DNA of 64,000 bases, taken from positions 1-64,000 of the forward strand of contig MWBL01000003.1 of the NCBI GenBank assembly GCA_002069015.1. Direction: 5' to 3'. The notes under the pieces were generated by a model that was not told where the DNA came from, ran no database searches, and was given only the letters and a program-made list of their open reading frames with translations. The translations under genes and the position numbers were made by a program. Origin of the DNA: Firmicutes bacterium ADurb.Bin300 (GTDB lineage Bacteria > Bacillota > Clostridia > Oscillospirales > Acutalibacteraceae). Of the stretch, positions 1 to 8,800 are shown in pieces. The first letter of the stretch is position 1, and every line of letters starts with the position of its first letter.

Positions 1-921
1 CATCCTCCCATAGCAATTAAAGCTATGAAGGCGGGTATTCATGTAATGTCTGAGAAGCCTGCCGGAGTTTACACAAAGCAGGTAAGAGAAATGAATAAGA
101 CCGCGTCCGAAACAGGTGTAGTTTTCGGAATTATGTTCAACCAGCGCACAAATTGTCTTTACAAGAAGGCATATGAGCTTGTGCAAGGGGGGGAATTCGG
201 CGAGCTTAAAAGGGTTAACTGGATAATAACCGATTGGTTCCGTACGCAAAGGTATTATGATTCGGGCAGCTGGCGTGCCACCTGGAGCGGTGAGGGCGGC
301 GGAGTGCTTCTTAATCAGTGCCCGCATAATCTCGATCTTTGGCAGTGGATCTGCGGTATGCCCGTAAGAGTTACCGCCGTCTGTCATGAGGGAAAATGGC
401 ATGATATAGAGGTTGAGGACGATGTGATTATTTATGCCGAGTATGCCAATAAAGCTACCGGAACATTTATTACGACAACAGGCGATTACCCGGGAACAAA
501 CCGTCTTGAAATTACTCTTGACAGGGCAAAAATCATATGCGAAAACAACACTCTGACAGTTTTTGAGCTTGAAAAAAGCTCTATTGAGTTTTGCAATACC
601 TCGTCACAGGGGTTCGGAAGGATCAAATACAAAAAGCATGAGGTTGAGCTTGACGGAGAAAATCCTCAGCATGTAGGAGTCTTAAACGCCTTTGCGGCAA
701 CCATTCTCAGGGGAGAGCCTCTCGTCGCCGCGGGCGAGGAGGGGATAAACGGGCTTATGATTTCCAATGCCGCGTTTCTTTCGTCTTGGTTGGGTAAAGC
801 CGTGGAACTTCCGGTTGACGAGGAGCTTTTCTATAACGAGCTTCAGAAAAAAATCGCAGGCTCTGCAGAAAAGAAAAACATAACCTCGTCAGTTCAGAAA
901 GATATGTCATCAACGTATTAA
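1..921 (+). CDS. Gfo/Idh/MocA-family oxidoreductase, 5' end cut by window
   Basis: An NAD(P)-dependent oxidoreductase of the Gfo/Idh/MocA family, acting in the cytoplasm on a sugar, inositol or related polyol; the substrate cannot be told. The frame is open to base 1, so the beginning, with the glycine-rich dinucleotide site, lies outside the window. What remains starts just before the family's EKPAG motif, whose Lys contacts substrate and cofactor, and runs through the C-terminal alpha/beta domain, with a GGGVLLNQCPHNLDLW stretch carrying the catalytic-region His/Asp pattern. The ATG at 25 is internal, not the start. The C-terminal 20 residues are polar and look like a tail. Family assignment is firm, the reaction unknown. 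Confidence 0.85.
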   Translation, partial: HPPIAIKAMKAGIHVMSEKPAGVYTKQVREMNKTASETGVVFGIMFNQRTNCLYKKAYELVQGGEFGELKRVNWIITDWFRTQRYYDSGSWRATWSGEGGGVLLNQCPHNLDLWQWICGMPVRVTAVCHEGKWHDIEVEDDVIIYAEYANKATGTFITTTGDYPGTNRLEITLDRAKIICENNTLTVFELEKSSIEFCNTSSQGFGRIKYKKHEVELDGENPQHVGVLNAFAATILRGEPLVAAGEEGINGLMISNAAFLSSWLGKAVELPVDEELFYNELQKKIAGSAEKKNITSSVQKDMSSTY

Positions 922-958
922 GCAATAGGGCGAAGTAATCACAAGTCAGGAGAAAATG

Positions 959-2044
959 ATGAAACGAAACGAGAGATTTTTAAGAGCTGCTTCGTGGGCA
1001 ATTGCAATTACTTTGTTTTTCGGGATTACGGCAGGCTTCACATCATCGCGCGTAAAATTAAAAAATGCCCGGGAGGATAATTTTACCGCGTCAAGTGAAG
1101 AACAGACGACGCAGACCGAAGACTCCTCGCAACATGAGAGCTCCACAAACACAACAAAAATTACCGAAAGTACAACCAAAAGTACTCCCGACTCCACAAC
1201 GACAACTGAAAAAACAGTGGTTACAGCAACAGAAAAAACAACCAAAAAACAGACTGCTTCCACTACGGTGAGGATTGAAACGACACGAGTCGGTGAAAAC
1301 CGTCCCGCGCCCGCGGCGGCAACGAAGAAATCATATACCGTAACCTTCAATACAGGCGGAGGTACGGCTATAGGCAGCCAAGCTGTCACAGACGGGGGTT
1401 ATGTCGTAAAGCCTGCCGACCCGAAAAGACAAGGGTTCAAGTTTGAGGGATGGTACAAGGACGCCGCACTGAAACAACCTCTAGATTTTAAAAAGGACAG
1501 GGTTGCGGCAAATGTAACCGTCTATGCAAAATGGTCAACTCTTGCGGGAACCATAACATACAAAATCACATATAATCCGGGTGCGGGCGGCGGACATGTC
1601 GCGGCAACTCCACCCGAGGCAGTCGGGGGAGAGAGCGTGTTGCTAATAGTCTATCCCGACAAGGGAAAAAGAATAAAGGCAGGAACTTTAACGGTTAACG
1701 GTAATCCTCTTGACGGGCTGTCCTTTAAGATGCCGGAAAAGAATGTTATAGTTAATTGTGAATTCGAGGACGCTCCCATACCCGAGCAAGAAGGCACACG
1801 TATTAATAGAAAGTATGCGGGTGTCGGCGTTTTAGTAATTCTATGCGCTATAACGCTCATTGTTATGGGGATTGTTTTAAGAGAAAAATCGGGTTATGTC
1901 GGCGCCCCCGAGTGGACTGACGAATCAATTGTTCTTTCCGAATATCGAAAAAATGAAAATGAAAACGAATACGGGAAGAACCGGATCGCACAGGCGGACA
2001 CCACGGGCGAGCAATCAGGGGAAAGCGATAGTCAAAACAAGTAA
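959..2044 (+). CDS. Membrane-anchored surface protein with InlB-type B repeat
   Basis: A cell-surface protein of unknown role, about 360 residues. In order: an N-terminal hydrophobic signal segment (residues ~9-29), a long Ser/Thr/Glu-rich low-complexity stretch (~40-110) like a wall-spanning stalk, one InlB B-repeat/Listeria-Bacteroides repeat (~125-195, with the GWYKD and VYAKW hallmarks), a second beta-rich domain (~200-275), a membrane helix (~286-308) and a charged cytoplasmic tail of about 50 residues. Two ATGs lie together at 956 and 959; the GGAG at 949-952 is better spaced for the second. A strong terminator follows directly, so it is the end of its transcript. Ligand and function are not visible. 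Confidence 0.75.
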   Translation: MKRNERFLRAASWAIAITLFFGITAGFTSSRVKLKNAREDNFTASSEEQTTQTEDSSQHESSTNTTKITESTTKSTPDSTTTTEKTVVTATEKTTKKQTASTTVRIETTRVGENRPAPAAATKKSYTVTFNTGGGTAIGSQAVTDGGYVVKPADPKRQGFKFEGWYKDAALKQPLDFKKDRVAANVTVYAKWSTLAGTITYKITYNPGAGGGHVAATPPEAVGGESVLLIVYPDKGKRIKAGTLTVNGNPLDGLSFKMPEKNVIVNCEFEDAPIPEQEGTRINRKYAGVGVLVILCAITLIVMGIVLREKSGYVGAPEWTDESIVLSEYRKNENENEYGKNRIAQADTTGEQSGESDSQNK

Positions 2045-2052
2045 ATCAAGGC

Positions 2053-2095
2053 AAAACCGGAGCTACCGGAGCTTTCGGCTCCGGTTTTATTTTTT
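2053..2095 (+). terminator. Rho-independent terminator before the arginine cluster
   Basis: AAAACCGGAGC at 2053-2063 pairs with GCTCCGGTTTT at 2078-2088, followed by a T-rich run. A second copy of ACCGGAGC at 2065-2072 can pair with the same right arm through a short TTTCG loop, so two alternative hairpins are possible. It isolates the InlB-repeat gene from argG. Confidence 0.85.
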
Positions 2096-2116
2096 AAAAG
2101 AAAGAGAAAAACACAC

Positions 2117-2144
2117 TTGACAAAGGTGAAAAACATTGTATAAT
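2117..2144 (+). promoter_or_regulatory. Sigma-A promoter of argG
   Basis: TTGACA at 2117-2122 and TATAAT at 2139-2144 with a 16-base spacer, both consensus hexamers, about 45 bases before the TTG start of argG. The -10 box lies inside the ArgR-like operator at 2135-2152. Confidence 0.85.
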
Positions 2145-2152
2145 TATTCATA
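2135..2152. promoter_or_regulatory. ARG box (ArgR/AhrC operator) over the -10 box
   Basis: ATTGTATAATTATTCATA fits the 18-bp ArgR/AhrC operator pattern WNTGNATWWWWATNCANW at every fixed position and is nearly palindromic. Because it covers the -10 hexamer, bound ArgR would block RNA polymerase. The genes behind it are arginine biosynthetic, which supports the reading. No argR gene is in the window. Confidence 0.7.
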
Positions 2153-2190
2153 TATATGTTGATAATAATACATTGATGGAGGCGTCGTAA

Positions 2191-3423
2191 TTGGATAAAA
2201 ATAAAATAAAAAAGGTAGTTCTTGCTTACTCGGGCGGACTTGACACATCAATCATTATTCCGTGGCTTAAGGAAAATTATAATAACTGCGAGGTTATAGC
2301 GGTATCGGGTGATGTCGGGCAGGGTACGGAGCTTGACGGTTTAGAGGAAAAAGCGATAAAAACAGGAGCTTCAAAGCTCTACATCGAGGACCTGAAAAAA
2401 GAGTTTGTTGAGGATTACATATTTCCTACTCTAAAGGCGGGAGCGGTATATGAGGGGGAGTATCTTTTAGGAACATCCTTTGCCCGTCCGGTAATAGCAA
2501 AAAGAATTGTAGAGATAGCGAAGGCGGAGGGTGCCGACGCTATATGTCACGGTTGCACCGGAAAGGGGAACGACCAGGTCAGATTCGAGCTTACTATTAA
2601 GGCTTTCGCACCGGAGATGAAAATAATAGCCCCCTGGAGGGAGTGGGACATTAAATCGAGGGAAGAGGAAATCGACTATGCCCAAGCGCATAATATTCCA
2701 CTGAAGATAAACAGAGAAACAAGTTATTCAAAGGATAAGAATATATGGCATCTCTCACATGAGGGTCTTGACCTTGAAAACCCGGCAAATGAGCCGAATT
2801 ACGGTAAGGAAGGCTTTCTCGAGATGTGTGTGTCACCCGAAAAGGCACCCGACACGCCTGCCTATGTAAGTATTCACTTTGATAAAGGTGTGCCGACAGC
2901 CGTTGACGGCGAAAAGCTGAGTGCGGTACAACTTGTTGAAAAGCTAAACGAATTGGGAGGAAAAAACGGTATAGGTCTTGCCGATATAGTTGAAAACAGG
3001 CTTGTGGGTATGAAGTCAAGAGGAGTGTATGAAACTCCGGGCGGCACCATATTATATAAAGCTCACGGAATACTTGAAACAATTACTCTTGACAGAGATA
3101 CGCTCCATTATAAATATCTGACAGCTCAAAAGTATGCCGAGCTTGTTTACTACGGTCAATGGTTCAGCCCCTTAAAAGAAGCATTGGATGCTTTTGTAGA
3201 CAAAACTCAGGAAAATGTTACGGGAGATGTAAGGTTAAAGCTTTACAAGGGCAACATTATATGCGCGGGCGTTTCATCACCTTATTCCCTCTACAGTGAG
3301 GCTTTTGCAACGTTTAATGAGGATGAGGTATATAATCAGGCAGACTCCGAGGGCTTTATCAATCTTTTCGGTCTCCCGATAAAAGTAAAAGCAATCCTTC
3401 AAAAGGAATGGAATAAAAAATAA
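2191..3423 (+). CDS. argG: Argininosuccinate synthase
   Basis: Joins citrulline and aspartate with ATP to give argininosuccinate, the penultimate step of arginine synthesis; cytoplasmic homotetramer in the family. The ATP pyrophosphatase P-loop SGGLDTS is at residues ~12-18, and the [14 protein letters not shown] signature is near residue 115. At 410 residues it has family length. It starts at TTG 2191 behind TGGAGGCG at 2177-2184. It is the first gene after the ArgR-controlled promoter and is followed 25 bases later by argH, so substrate and product enzymes are made together. Nothing looks damaged. Confidence 0.97.
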   Translation: MDKNKIKKVVLAYSGGLDTSIIIPWLKENYNNCEVIAVSGDVGQGTELDGLEEKAIKTGASKLYIEDLKKEFVEDYIFPTLKAGAVYEGEYLLGTSFARPVIAKRIVEIAKAEGADAICHGCTGKGNDQVRFELTIKAFAPEMKIIAPWREWDIKSREEEIDYAQAHNIPLKINRETSYSKDKNIWHLSHEGLDLENPANEPNYGKEGFLEMCVSPEKAPDTPAYVSIHFDKGVPTAVDGEKLSAVQLVEKLNELGGKNGIGLADIVENRLVGMKSRGVYETPGGTILYKAHGILETITLDRDTLHYKYLTAQKYAELVYYGQWFSPLKEALDAFVDKTQENVTGDVRLKLYKGNIICAGVSSPYSLYSEAFATFNEDEVYNQADSEGFINLFGLPIKVKAILQKEWNKK

Positions 3424-3448
3424 CTTAAAGGGGAAAGCGGGTGAGATT

Positions 3449-4849
3449 ATGTCAAAGCTGTGGCAGGGCAGGACTCAGGCAAATCTTAATAAAAAAGCAG
3501 ATGCTTTTAATTCGTCAATATCCTTTGACAGCAGACTGTTTAAAGAGGATATAGAAGGCTCTTGTGCCCATGCGGCAATGCTCGCGGCAAAGGGAATAAT
3601 TACACGCGCCGAAGCTGATGAGATTGAAAAGGGACTTATGAGTATTCTTGAGGATATTCAATCGGGCGCGCTCGAAATAGATATGAGCGCCGAGGATATT
3701 CATATGTTTGTCGAGTCTGAGCTGACTAAACGAATAGGAGAAGCGGGAAAAAAGCTTCATACCGCAAGAAGCAGAAACGACCAGACTGCAACCGATCTTC
3801 GGCTCAACCTGAGAAGTGAGACGGACAAAATATATGCTTCGCTTGTTGGGCTGATTGATGCTTTGCAGAAAAAGGCAAGCTCTCATATTAATACTATAAT
3901 GCCGGGATATACGCATCTGCAAAGGGCTCAGCCGTTAACCTTCGCCCATCATCTTTGCGCCTATGCGTTTATGTTTATGCGTGATTGTGACAGACTTAAG
4001 GAGGCAAGGCACCGCATTAACATCAATCCGTTGGGCTGTGCGGCTCTTGCGGGAACGACATACGATATAGACAGGGAAATGACGACGAGCGCTCTCGGCT
4101 TTGAGGGCTTGTCGCAAAACAGCCTTGACGGTGTATCGGACAGGGATTTTTGCGTTGAGCTGCTTTCGGATATATCCATTATAATGATGCATCTTTCGCG
4201 TATAAGCGAGGAAATAGTGCTTTGGTCGTCATGGGAGTTTAAGTTTATTGAGCTTTCAGAAGGGTATTCAACCGGCTCAAGCATTATGCCGCAAAAGAAA
4301 AATCCCGACATGGCAGAGCTTATAAGGGGAAAAACAGGCAGGACATACGGTAATCTTATAACGCTTTTAACAATGCTAAAGGGCTTGCCTCTTGCATATA
4401 ACAAGGATATGCAAGAGGATAAGCAAGCGGTATTTGACAGCATAGATACGGTAAAAAGCTGCCTTGAGCTTATGAGCTTAATGATAGGCGATATGAAAGT
4501 AAACGCGGAAAATATGCGCTCGGCGGCGGCAAAGGGCTTTATAAACGCAACCGATTGCGCCGACTATCTTGTGTCAAAGGGGCTTGCGTTTAGAACGGCA
4601 TATAAAACAGTAGGCTCTCTCGTTTCAAGGTGTATTGAAACAGAAAAGACTCTTGAAAGCCTGACTTTGAGTGAGTACAAAGAGTTTTCGGACCTGTTTG
4701 CCGAGGATGTTTACAAGTTTATAAAGCTTGAAAACTGTGTTAAAAAGAGAAATTCAAAGGGCGCAACCTCACCGCAATCGGTTTTATCGCAAATAGAAAT
4801 GATGAAAGATTTTATAAATTCTGTTTCTAATCCGATTGCCACCACCTGA
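3449..4849 (+). CDS. argH: Argininosuccinate lyase
   Basis: Splits argininosuccinate into arginine and fumarate, the last step of the pathway. A member of the fumarase/aspartase superfamily: the mobile-loop signature GSSIMPQKKNPD, containing the catalytic Ser, is near residue 280, and the HTARSRNDQ and TPGYTHLQ-like regions of ArgH are intact (here MPGYTHLQRAQP). 466 residues, usual length. It sits between argG and argF with short gaps and its own ribosome site (GGGGAAAG and GGTGAG upstream), so it is read as part of the arginine operon. Confidence 0.97.
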   Translation: MSKLWQGRTQANLNKKADAFNSSISFDSRLFKEDIEGSCAHAAMLAAKGIITRAEADEIEKGLMSILEDIQSGALEIDMSAEDIHMFVESELTKRIGEAGKKLHTARSRNDQTATDLRLNLRSETDKIYASLVGLIDALQKKASSHINTIMPGYTHLQRAQPLTFAHHLCAYAFMFMRDCDRLKEARHRININPLGCAALAGTTYDIDREMTTSALGFEGLSQNSLDGVSDRDFCVELLSDISIIMMHLSRISEEIVLWSSWEFKFIELSEGYSTGSSIMPQKKNPDMAELIRGKTGRTYGNLITLLTMLKGLPLAYNKDMQEDKQAVFDSIDTVKSCLELMSLMIGDMKVNAENMRSAAAKGFINATDCADYLVSKGLAFRTAYKTVGSLVSRCIETEKTLESLTLSEYKEFSDLFAEDVYKFIKLENCVKKRNSKGATSPQSVLSQIEMMKDFINSVSNPIATT

Positions 4850-4876
4850 AATCCGTTACCGGAAGGGAGCTATATT

Positions 4877-5782
4877 ATGCGGCATTTATTGAAGCTGTCC
4901 GATTTGTCCAAAGACGAATTATTCGATTTACTGTATCTTGCCGATAAGCTGAAAAGCGAAAAGAAAGCGGGGCTTAAAAGGCATTATCTTGAGGGGAAAA
5001 CCCTTGGAATGATTTTTTCCAAGTCTTCAACGCGCACAAGAGTATCGTTTGAGGTGGGAATGTACGAGTTAGGCGGCTCGGCGCTGTTTTTAAGCAGTAT
5101 TGATACTCAAATGGGCAGAGGTGAGCCTGTAGAGGATACCGCAAGAGTTCTTTCGAGATATCTTGACGGCATTATGATAAGAACATACAAGCAGTCGGAC
5201 GTTGAATTGCTTGCAAAATACGGCACCATACCCATAATAAACGGATTGACCGATTATTGTCATCCGTGTCAGGTGCTTGCGGACCTTATGACCATCAGGG
5301 AATATAAAGGCACGACAAAGGGCAAAAAGCTTTGCTATATCGGAGACGGGAACAATATGGCAAATTCTCTTATAGTCGGAGGAATTAAATCCGGCATGGA
5401 GGTTGCGATTGCTTGTCCCCAAAATCACAAGCCCGATGCTGATATTATGAAATGGGCATCTGAGAGCGGAGAATTCATGTGTACAGAAAAAGCGCTTGAA
5501 GCCGCTGAAAACGCAGATGTTCTTTATACCGATGTTTGGGCTTCAATGGGGCAGGAGGGAGAGATGGCTCAAAGAATGAATGAATTTAAGAGCTATCAGA
5601 TTAATAATGACGTTATAAAAACGGCGAAAAGAGACGCAATAGTTCTACATTGTCTTCCCGCTCACCGCGAGGAGGAAATAACGGCAGAGGTTTTCAAAGC
5701 GCATGAAGAAGAAATATTCAACCAGGCGGAAAACAGGCTTCACGCTCAAAAGGCTGTTTTGGTAACATTGATGGGCAGGTAG
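4877..5782 (+). CDS. argF: Ornithine carbamoyltransferase
   Basis: Transfers the carbamoyl group from carbamoyl phosphate to ornithine, giving citrulline for ArgG. The carbamoyl-phosphate motif SSTRTRVSFE is at residues ~51-60, HPCQ at ~132 and the ornithine-side HCLPAHRE at ~258, which distinguishes it from aspartate carbamoyltransferase. 301 residues, a normal length. GGAAGGGAGC precedes the ATG. Its stop codon lies at the foot of a hairpin (5781-5799) and the next gene encodes a carbamoyl phosphate synthase, so donor synthesis and use are genetically neighbours. Confidence 0.95.
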   Translation: MRHLLKLSDLSKDELFDLLYLADKLKSEKKAGLKRHYLEGKTLGMIFSKSSTRTRVSFEVGMYELGGSALFLSSIDTQMGRGEPVEDTARVLSRYLDGIMIRTYKQSDVELLAKYGTIPIINGLTDYCHPCQVLADLMTIREYKGTTKGKKLCYIGDGNNMANSLIVGGIKSGMEVAIACPQNHKPDADIMKWASESGEFMCTEKALEAAENADVLYTDVWASMGQEGEMAQRMNEFKSYQINNDVIKTAKRDAIVLHCLPAHREEEITAEVFKAHEEEIFNQAENRLHAQKAVLVTLMGR

Positions 5783-5807
5783 GTCGGCATTGCCGACCTG
5801 AATTTTT
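5781..5807 (+). terminator. Stem-loop with short U tract between argF and the CPS fusion
   Basis: AGGTCGGC (5781-5788) and GCCGACCT (5792-5799) form an eight-base-pair stem with a three-base loop, followed by GAATTTTTAT. It resembles a weak intrinsic terminator or attenuator. It overlaps the argF stop codon and lies just before the ribosome site of the next gene, so it may lower expression of the downstream gene relative to argGHF. Confidence 0.6.
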
Positions 5808-5822
5808 ATAAGGGGAATGAAC

Positions 5823-8800
5823 GTGAAAAAGGGTTATTTAATTCTGTCGGACGGAAAAGCTTTTGAGGGTGTGCTTTGCGGATATGAAGGCGAGGCTTCA
5901 GGCGCTCTTGCCGTTAATACAAGTTGCTGCGGATACCTGAGGGCTTTGACTTGCACGGACAATGCCGACAAAATACTTATAGACGCATTTCCGCTTTCGG
6001 GCGCTCACGCAGTGACGGGGGAAGAAATAATCAGCGAAAGCGCAGCGGTGGGATATGTTGTCAGAGAAATATGCGATATTAAAACCGACCGTTCAACCGG
6101 AACCTTAGAGGAATTTCTGCTTAAAAAGAAAATTCCTGCCTTATGCAACGTCGACACGCGCGAAATAATACGATATATCAGAAAAAACAGGATTACAGGC
6201 GCGGCAATAAGCAAAAAAGCGCCGGGGAAGGACTGTTCTCTTAAGTTCCCCTCAAAATATACCTGTCCTTTTTCGGGTAAAGCTCCCCTGTTCAACGGAA
6301 AAGGGGCAAGGAAGCGCGCCGAAGAAATAAAGAAAATCAAAAAAACCCTTTTAATAGGTTCAGGACCCATTGTAATAGGGCAAGCGGCAGAATTTGATTA
6401 TGCGGGAACGCAGGCATGCCGTGTACTCAAGCAGGAGGGAATAGAGGTTGTCCTTGTCAATCCTAATCCTGCGACTATTATGACTGATAAGATTCTTGCG
6501 GACCGAATTTATCTTGAGCCGCTTACCCTTATCACAATAAAAAGAATAATTGTAAAAGAAAAACCCGACAGTCTGCTTGCGGGACTTGGAGGACAGACGG
6601 GTCTTACGCTTGCAATGCAGTTGTCAAAAGAAGGCTTTCTTAAAAAAAACAATGTAAGGCTTTTGGGGACCCGGGCAGAATCTATATGTAAGGCAGAGGA
6701 CAGGCGGCTATTTAAGGCGACTATGAATAGTATAGGTCAGTCTACTATTCCGTCAGATATTGCCGAAGATATTGAAACTGCCTTAAAAGTTGCTCAAAAT
6801 ATCGGCTATCCCGTTATTATTCGTCCCGCATTTACACTTGCAGGTTCCGGAAGCGGTGTGGCAAATAACCCCGAACAAATGAGAGCTCTTGCCAAAACAG
6901 GACTTACAGCGTCTCCCATATCACAAATACTCGTTGAAAAAAATATATTCGGCTGGAAAGAAATCGAGTTTGAGGCAATTCGCGACAGGCAGGGTAACGC
7001 CATTGCCGTATGCTCAATGGAAAATATAGATCCCGTCGGTGTACATACCGGGGACAGCATAGTGGTAGCGCCTGCTCTTACACTTACCGACAGGGAATAT
7101 AATATGCTAAGAGAAGCTACCCTAAAAATTGTCGATGCCCTTGGGATAATCGGTGGATGCAACTGCCAATATGCGCTGTGTCCCGACAAAACGCAGTACG
7201 CCGTAATAGAGGTAAATCCACGCGTGTCGCGCTCGTCTGCGCTCGCAAGCAAGGCTACGGGATATCCCATTGCAAAGGTTACCGCAAAGCTTGCTTTAGG
7301 CTATACTCTTGACGAAATTAAAAACGAGATAACAGGCAGGACGAGCGCCTTTTTTGAGCCCTCGCTCGATTATGTGGTTTTAAAGTTCCCGAAATGGCCT
7401 TTTGATAAATTTTTCGGTGCAAACAGGAGTATCGGGACTCAAATGAAGGCGACGGGTGAGGTAATGTCAATAGCGCCTTCATTTGAAATGGCTCTTATGA
7501 AGGCGGTTAGAGGTGCGGAAATTTCGCTTGATTCTTTAGAGGCTTCCTCCGATAAAAGCATCCCCGTCGCAAAAAGGCTGAAAAACATCGATGATAAGCG
7601 ACTGTTTACGATATACGAGGCTTTAAAAAGCAATATTGACGAAGATGAGATTTGTGATATTACACGCATTGACCGCCTGTTCATCAGAAAGATAAAAAAC
7701 CTTGTTTGTTTTGAGAAAAGCATTTCAGGTAAAGAAATTAACAATATCTCTTATATCAAGGGCAAAAAGCTCGGCTATACGGACGAAGCCCTTAAAAGGA
7801 TATCGGGCAGCGCCCTGCCCGCTTCGAACAAAGCCTCATATAAAACGGCGGACAGCTGTTCGGGTCGCCTCGATACGGTAATTCCTTATTTTTACAGCAC
7901 CTATGACGAGAAATGCGAATCAAGGGAATGGAAGCGCAGCAAAAAGCCTGTAATTTTAGTTCTCGGTTCGGGTCCTATCAGAATAGGGCAGGGCATAGAG
8001 TTTGACTATTCATGTGTACATTGCGTATGGACCTTGAAAGAGCTGGGATATGAAGTTGTTATAATAAACAACAACCCCGAAACCGTTTCAACGGACTATA
8101 ATACGGCAGACAGGCTGTATTTTGAGCCTTTATGCCCCGAGGATGTTATGAATATAATAGAGGTTGAAAAGCCCGTCGCAGTCGTAGTTGCCTTTGGGGG
8201 GCAAACAGCGATAAGACTTGCGAAAATGCTTGACGAAAAAGGAATAAAAATACTCGGAACCTCTGCCGAAGGAATTGATATTGCAGAAGACAGGGAACGC
8301 TTTGATAAGCTGCTCGAGAAATTCGGCGTCAGCCGTCCGCAGGGCATGGGAGTTATGACAAAAGAACAGGCGTTTGAAGCTGCCGTAAAGCTCGGCTATC
8401 CCGTCCTGCTTCGCCCCTCCTATGTTATAGGCGGTCAAAATATGATTATTGCACGCACAAGCGGGGATATTGACAGATATATGGATATTATTCTTGCAGA
8501 TAAAATAGAAAACCCCGTGCTTGTTGACAAATATATGGAGGGACCCGAGCTTGAGGTAGATGTAATATCGGACGGTAAAGACGTTCTTATTCCCGGAATA
8601 ATGCAACACATCGAACGTGCGGGCGTTCATTCGGGTGACTCGATTGCCGTTTATCCTCCATACAATATTAATGATAAGATGCTTCAAACCCTTGTTGATT
8701 TGTCCGGGAGGCTTGCGCTTGCCTTGGGGACAAAGGGGCTTGTAAACATACAGTACCTTTTATATCAAAATGAGCCGTATGTTATTGAAGTTAACCCCAG

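Noticed and set aside
946..1389. Long open frame on the minus strand opposite the Ser/Thr-rich gene
   Set aside because: It is a by-product of the repetitive Thr/Ser codons on the plus strand, and its low-complexity Val/Leu translation matches nothing.
8130..8687. Minus-strand frame of 185 codons inside the carB part
   Set aside because: No ribosome site, no motif, and it lies fully inside an unmistakable conserved CarB sequence.
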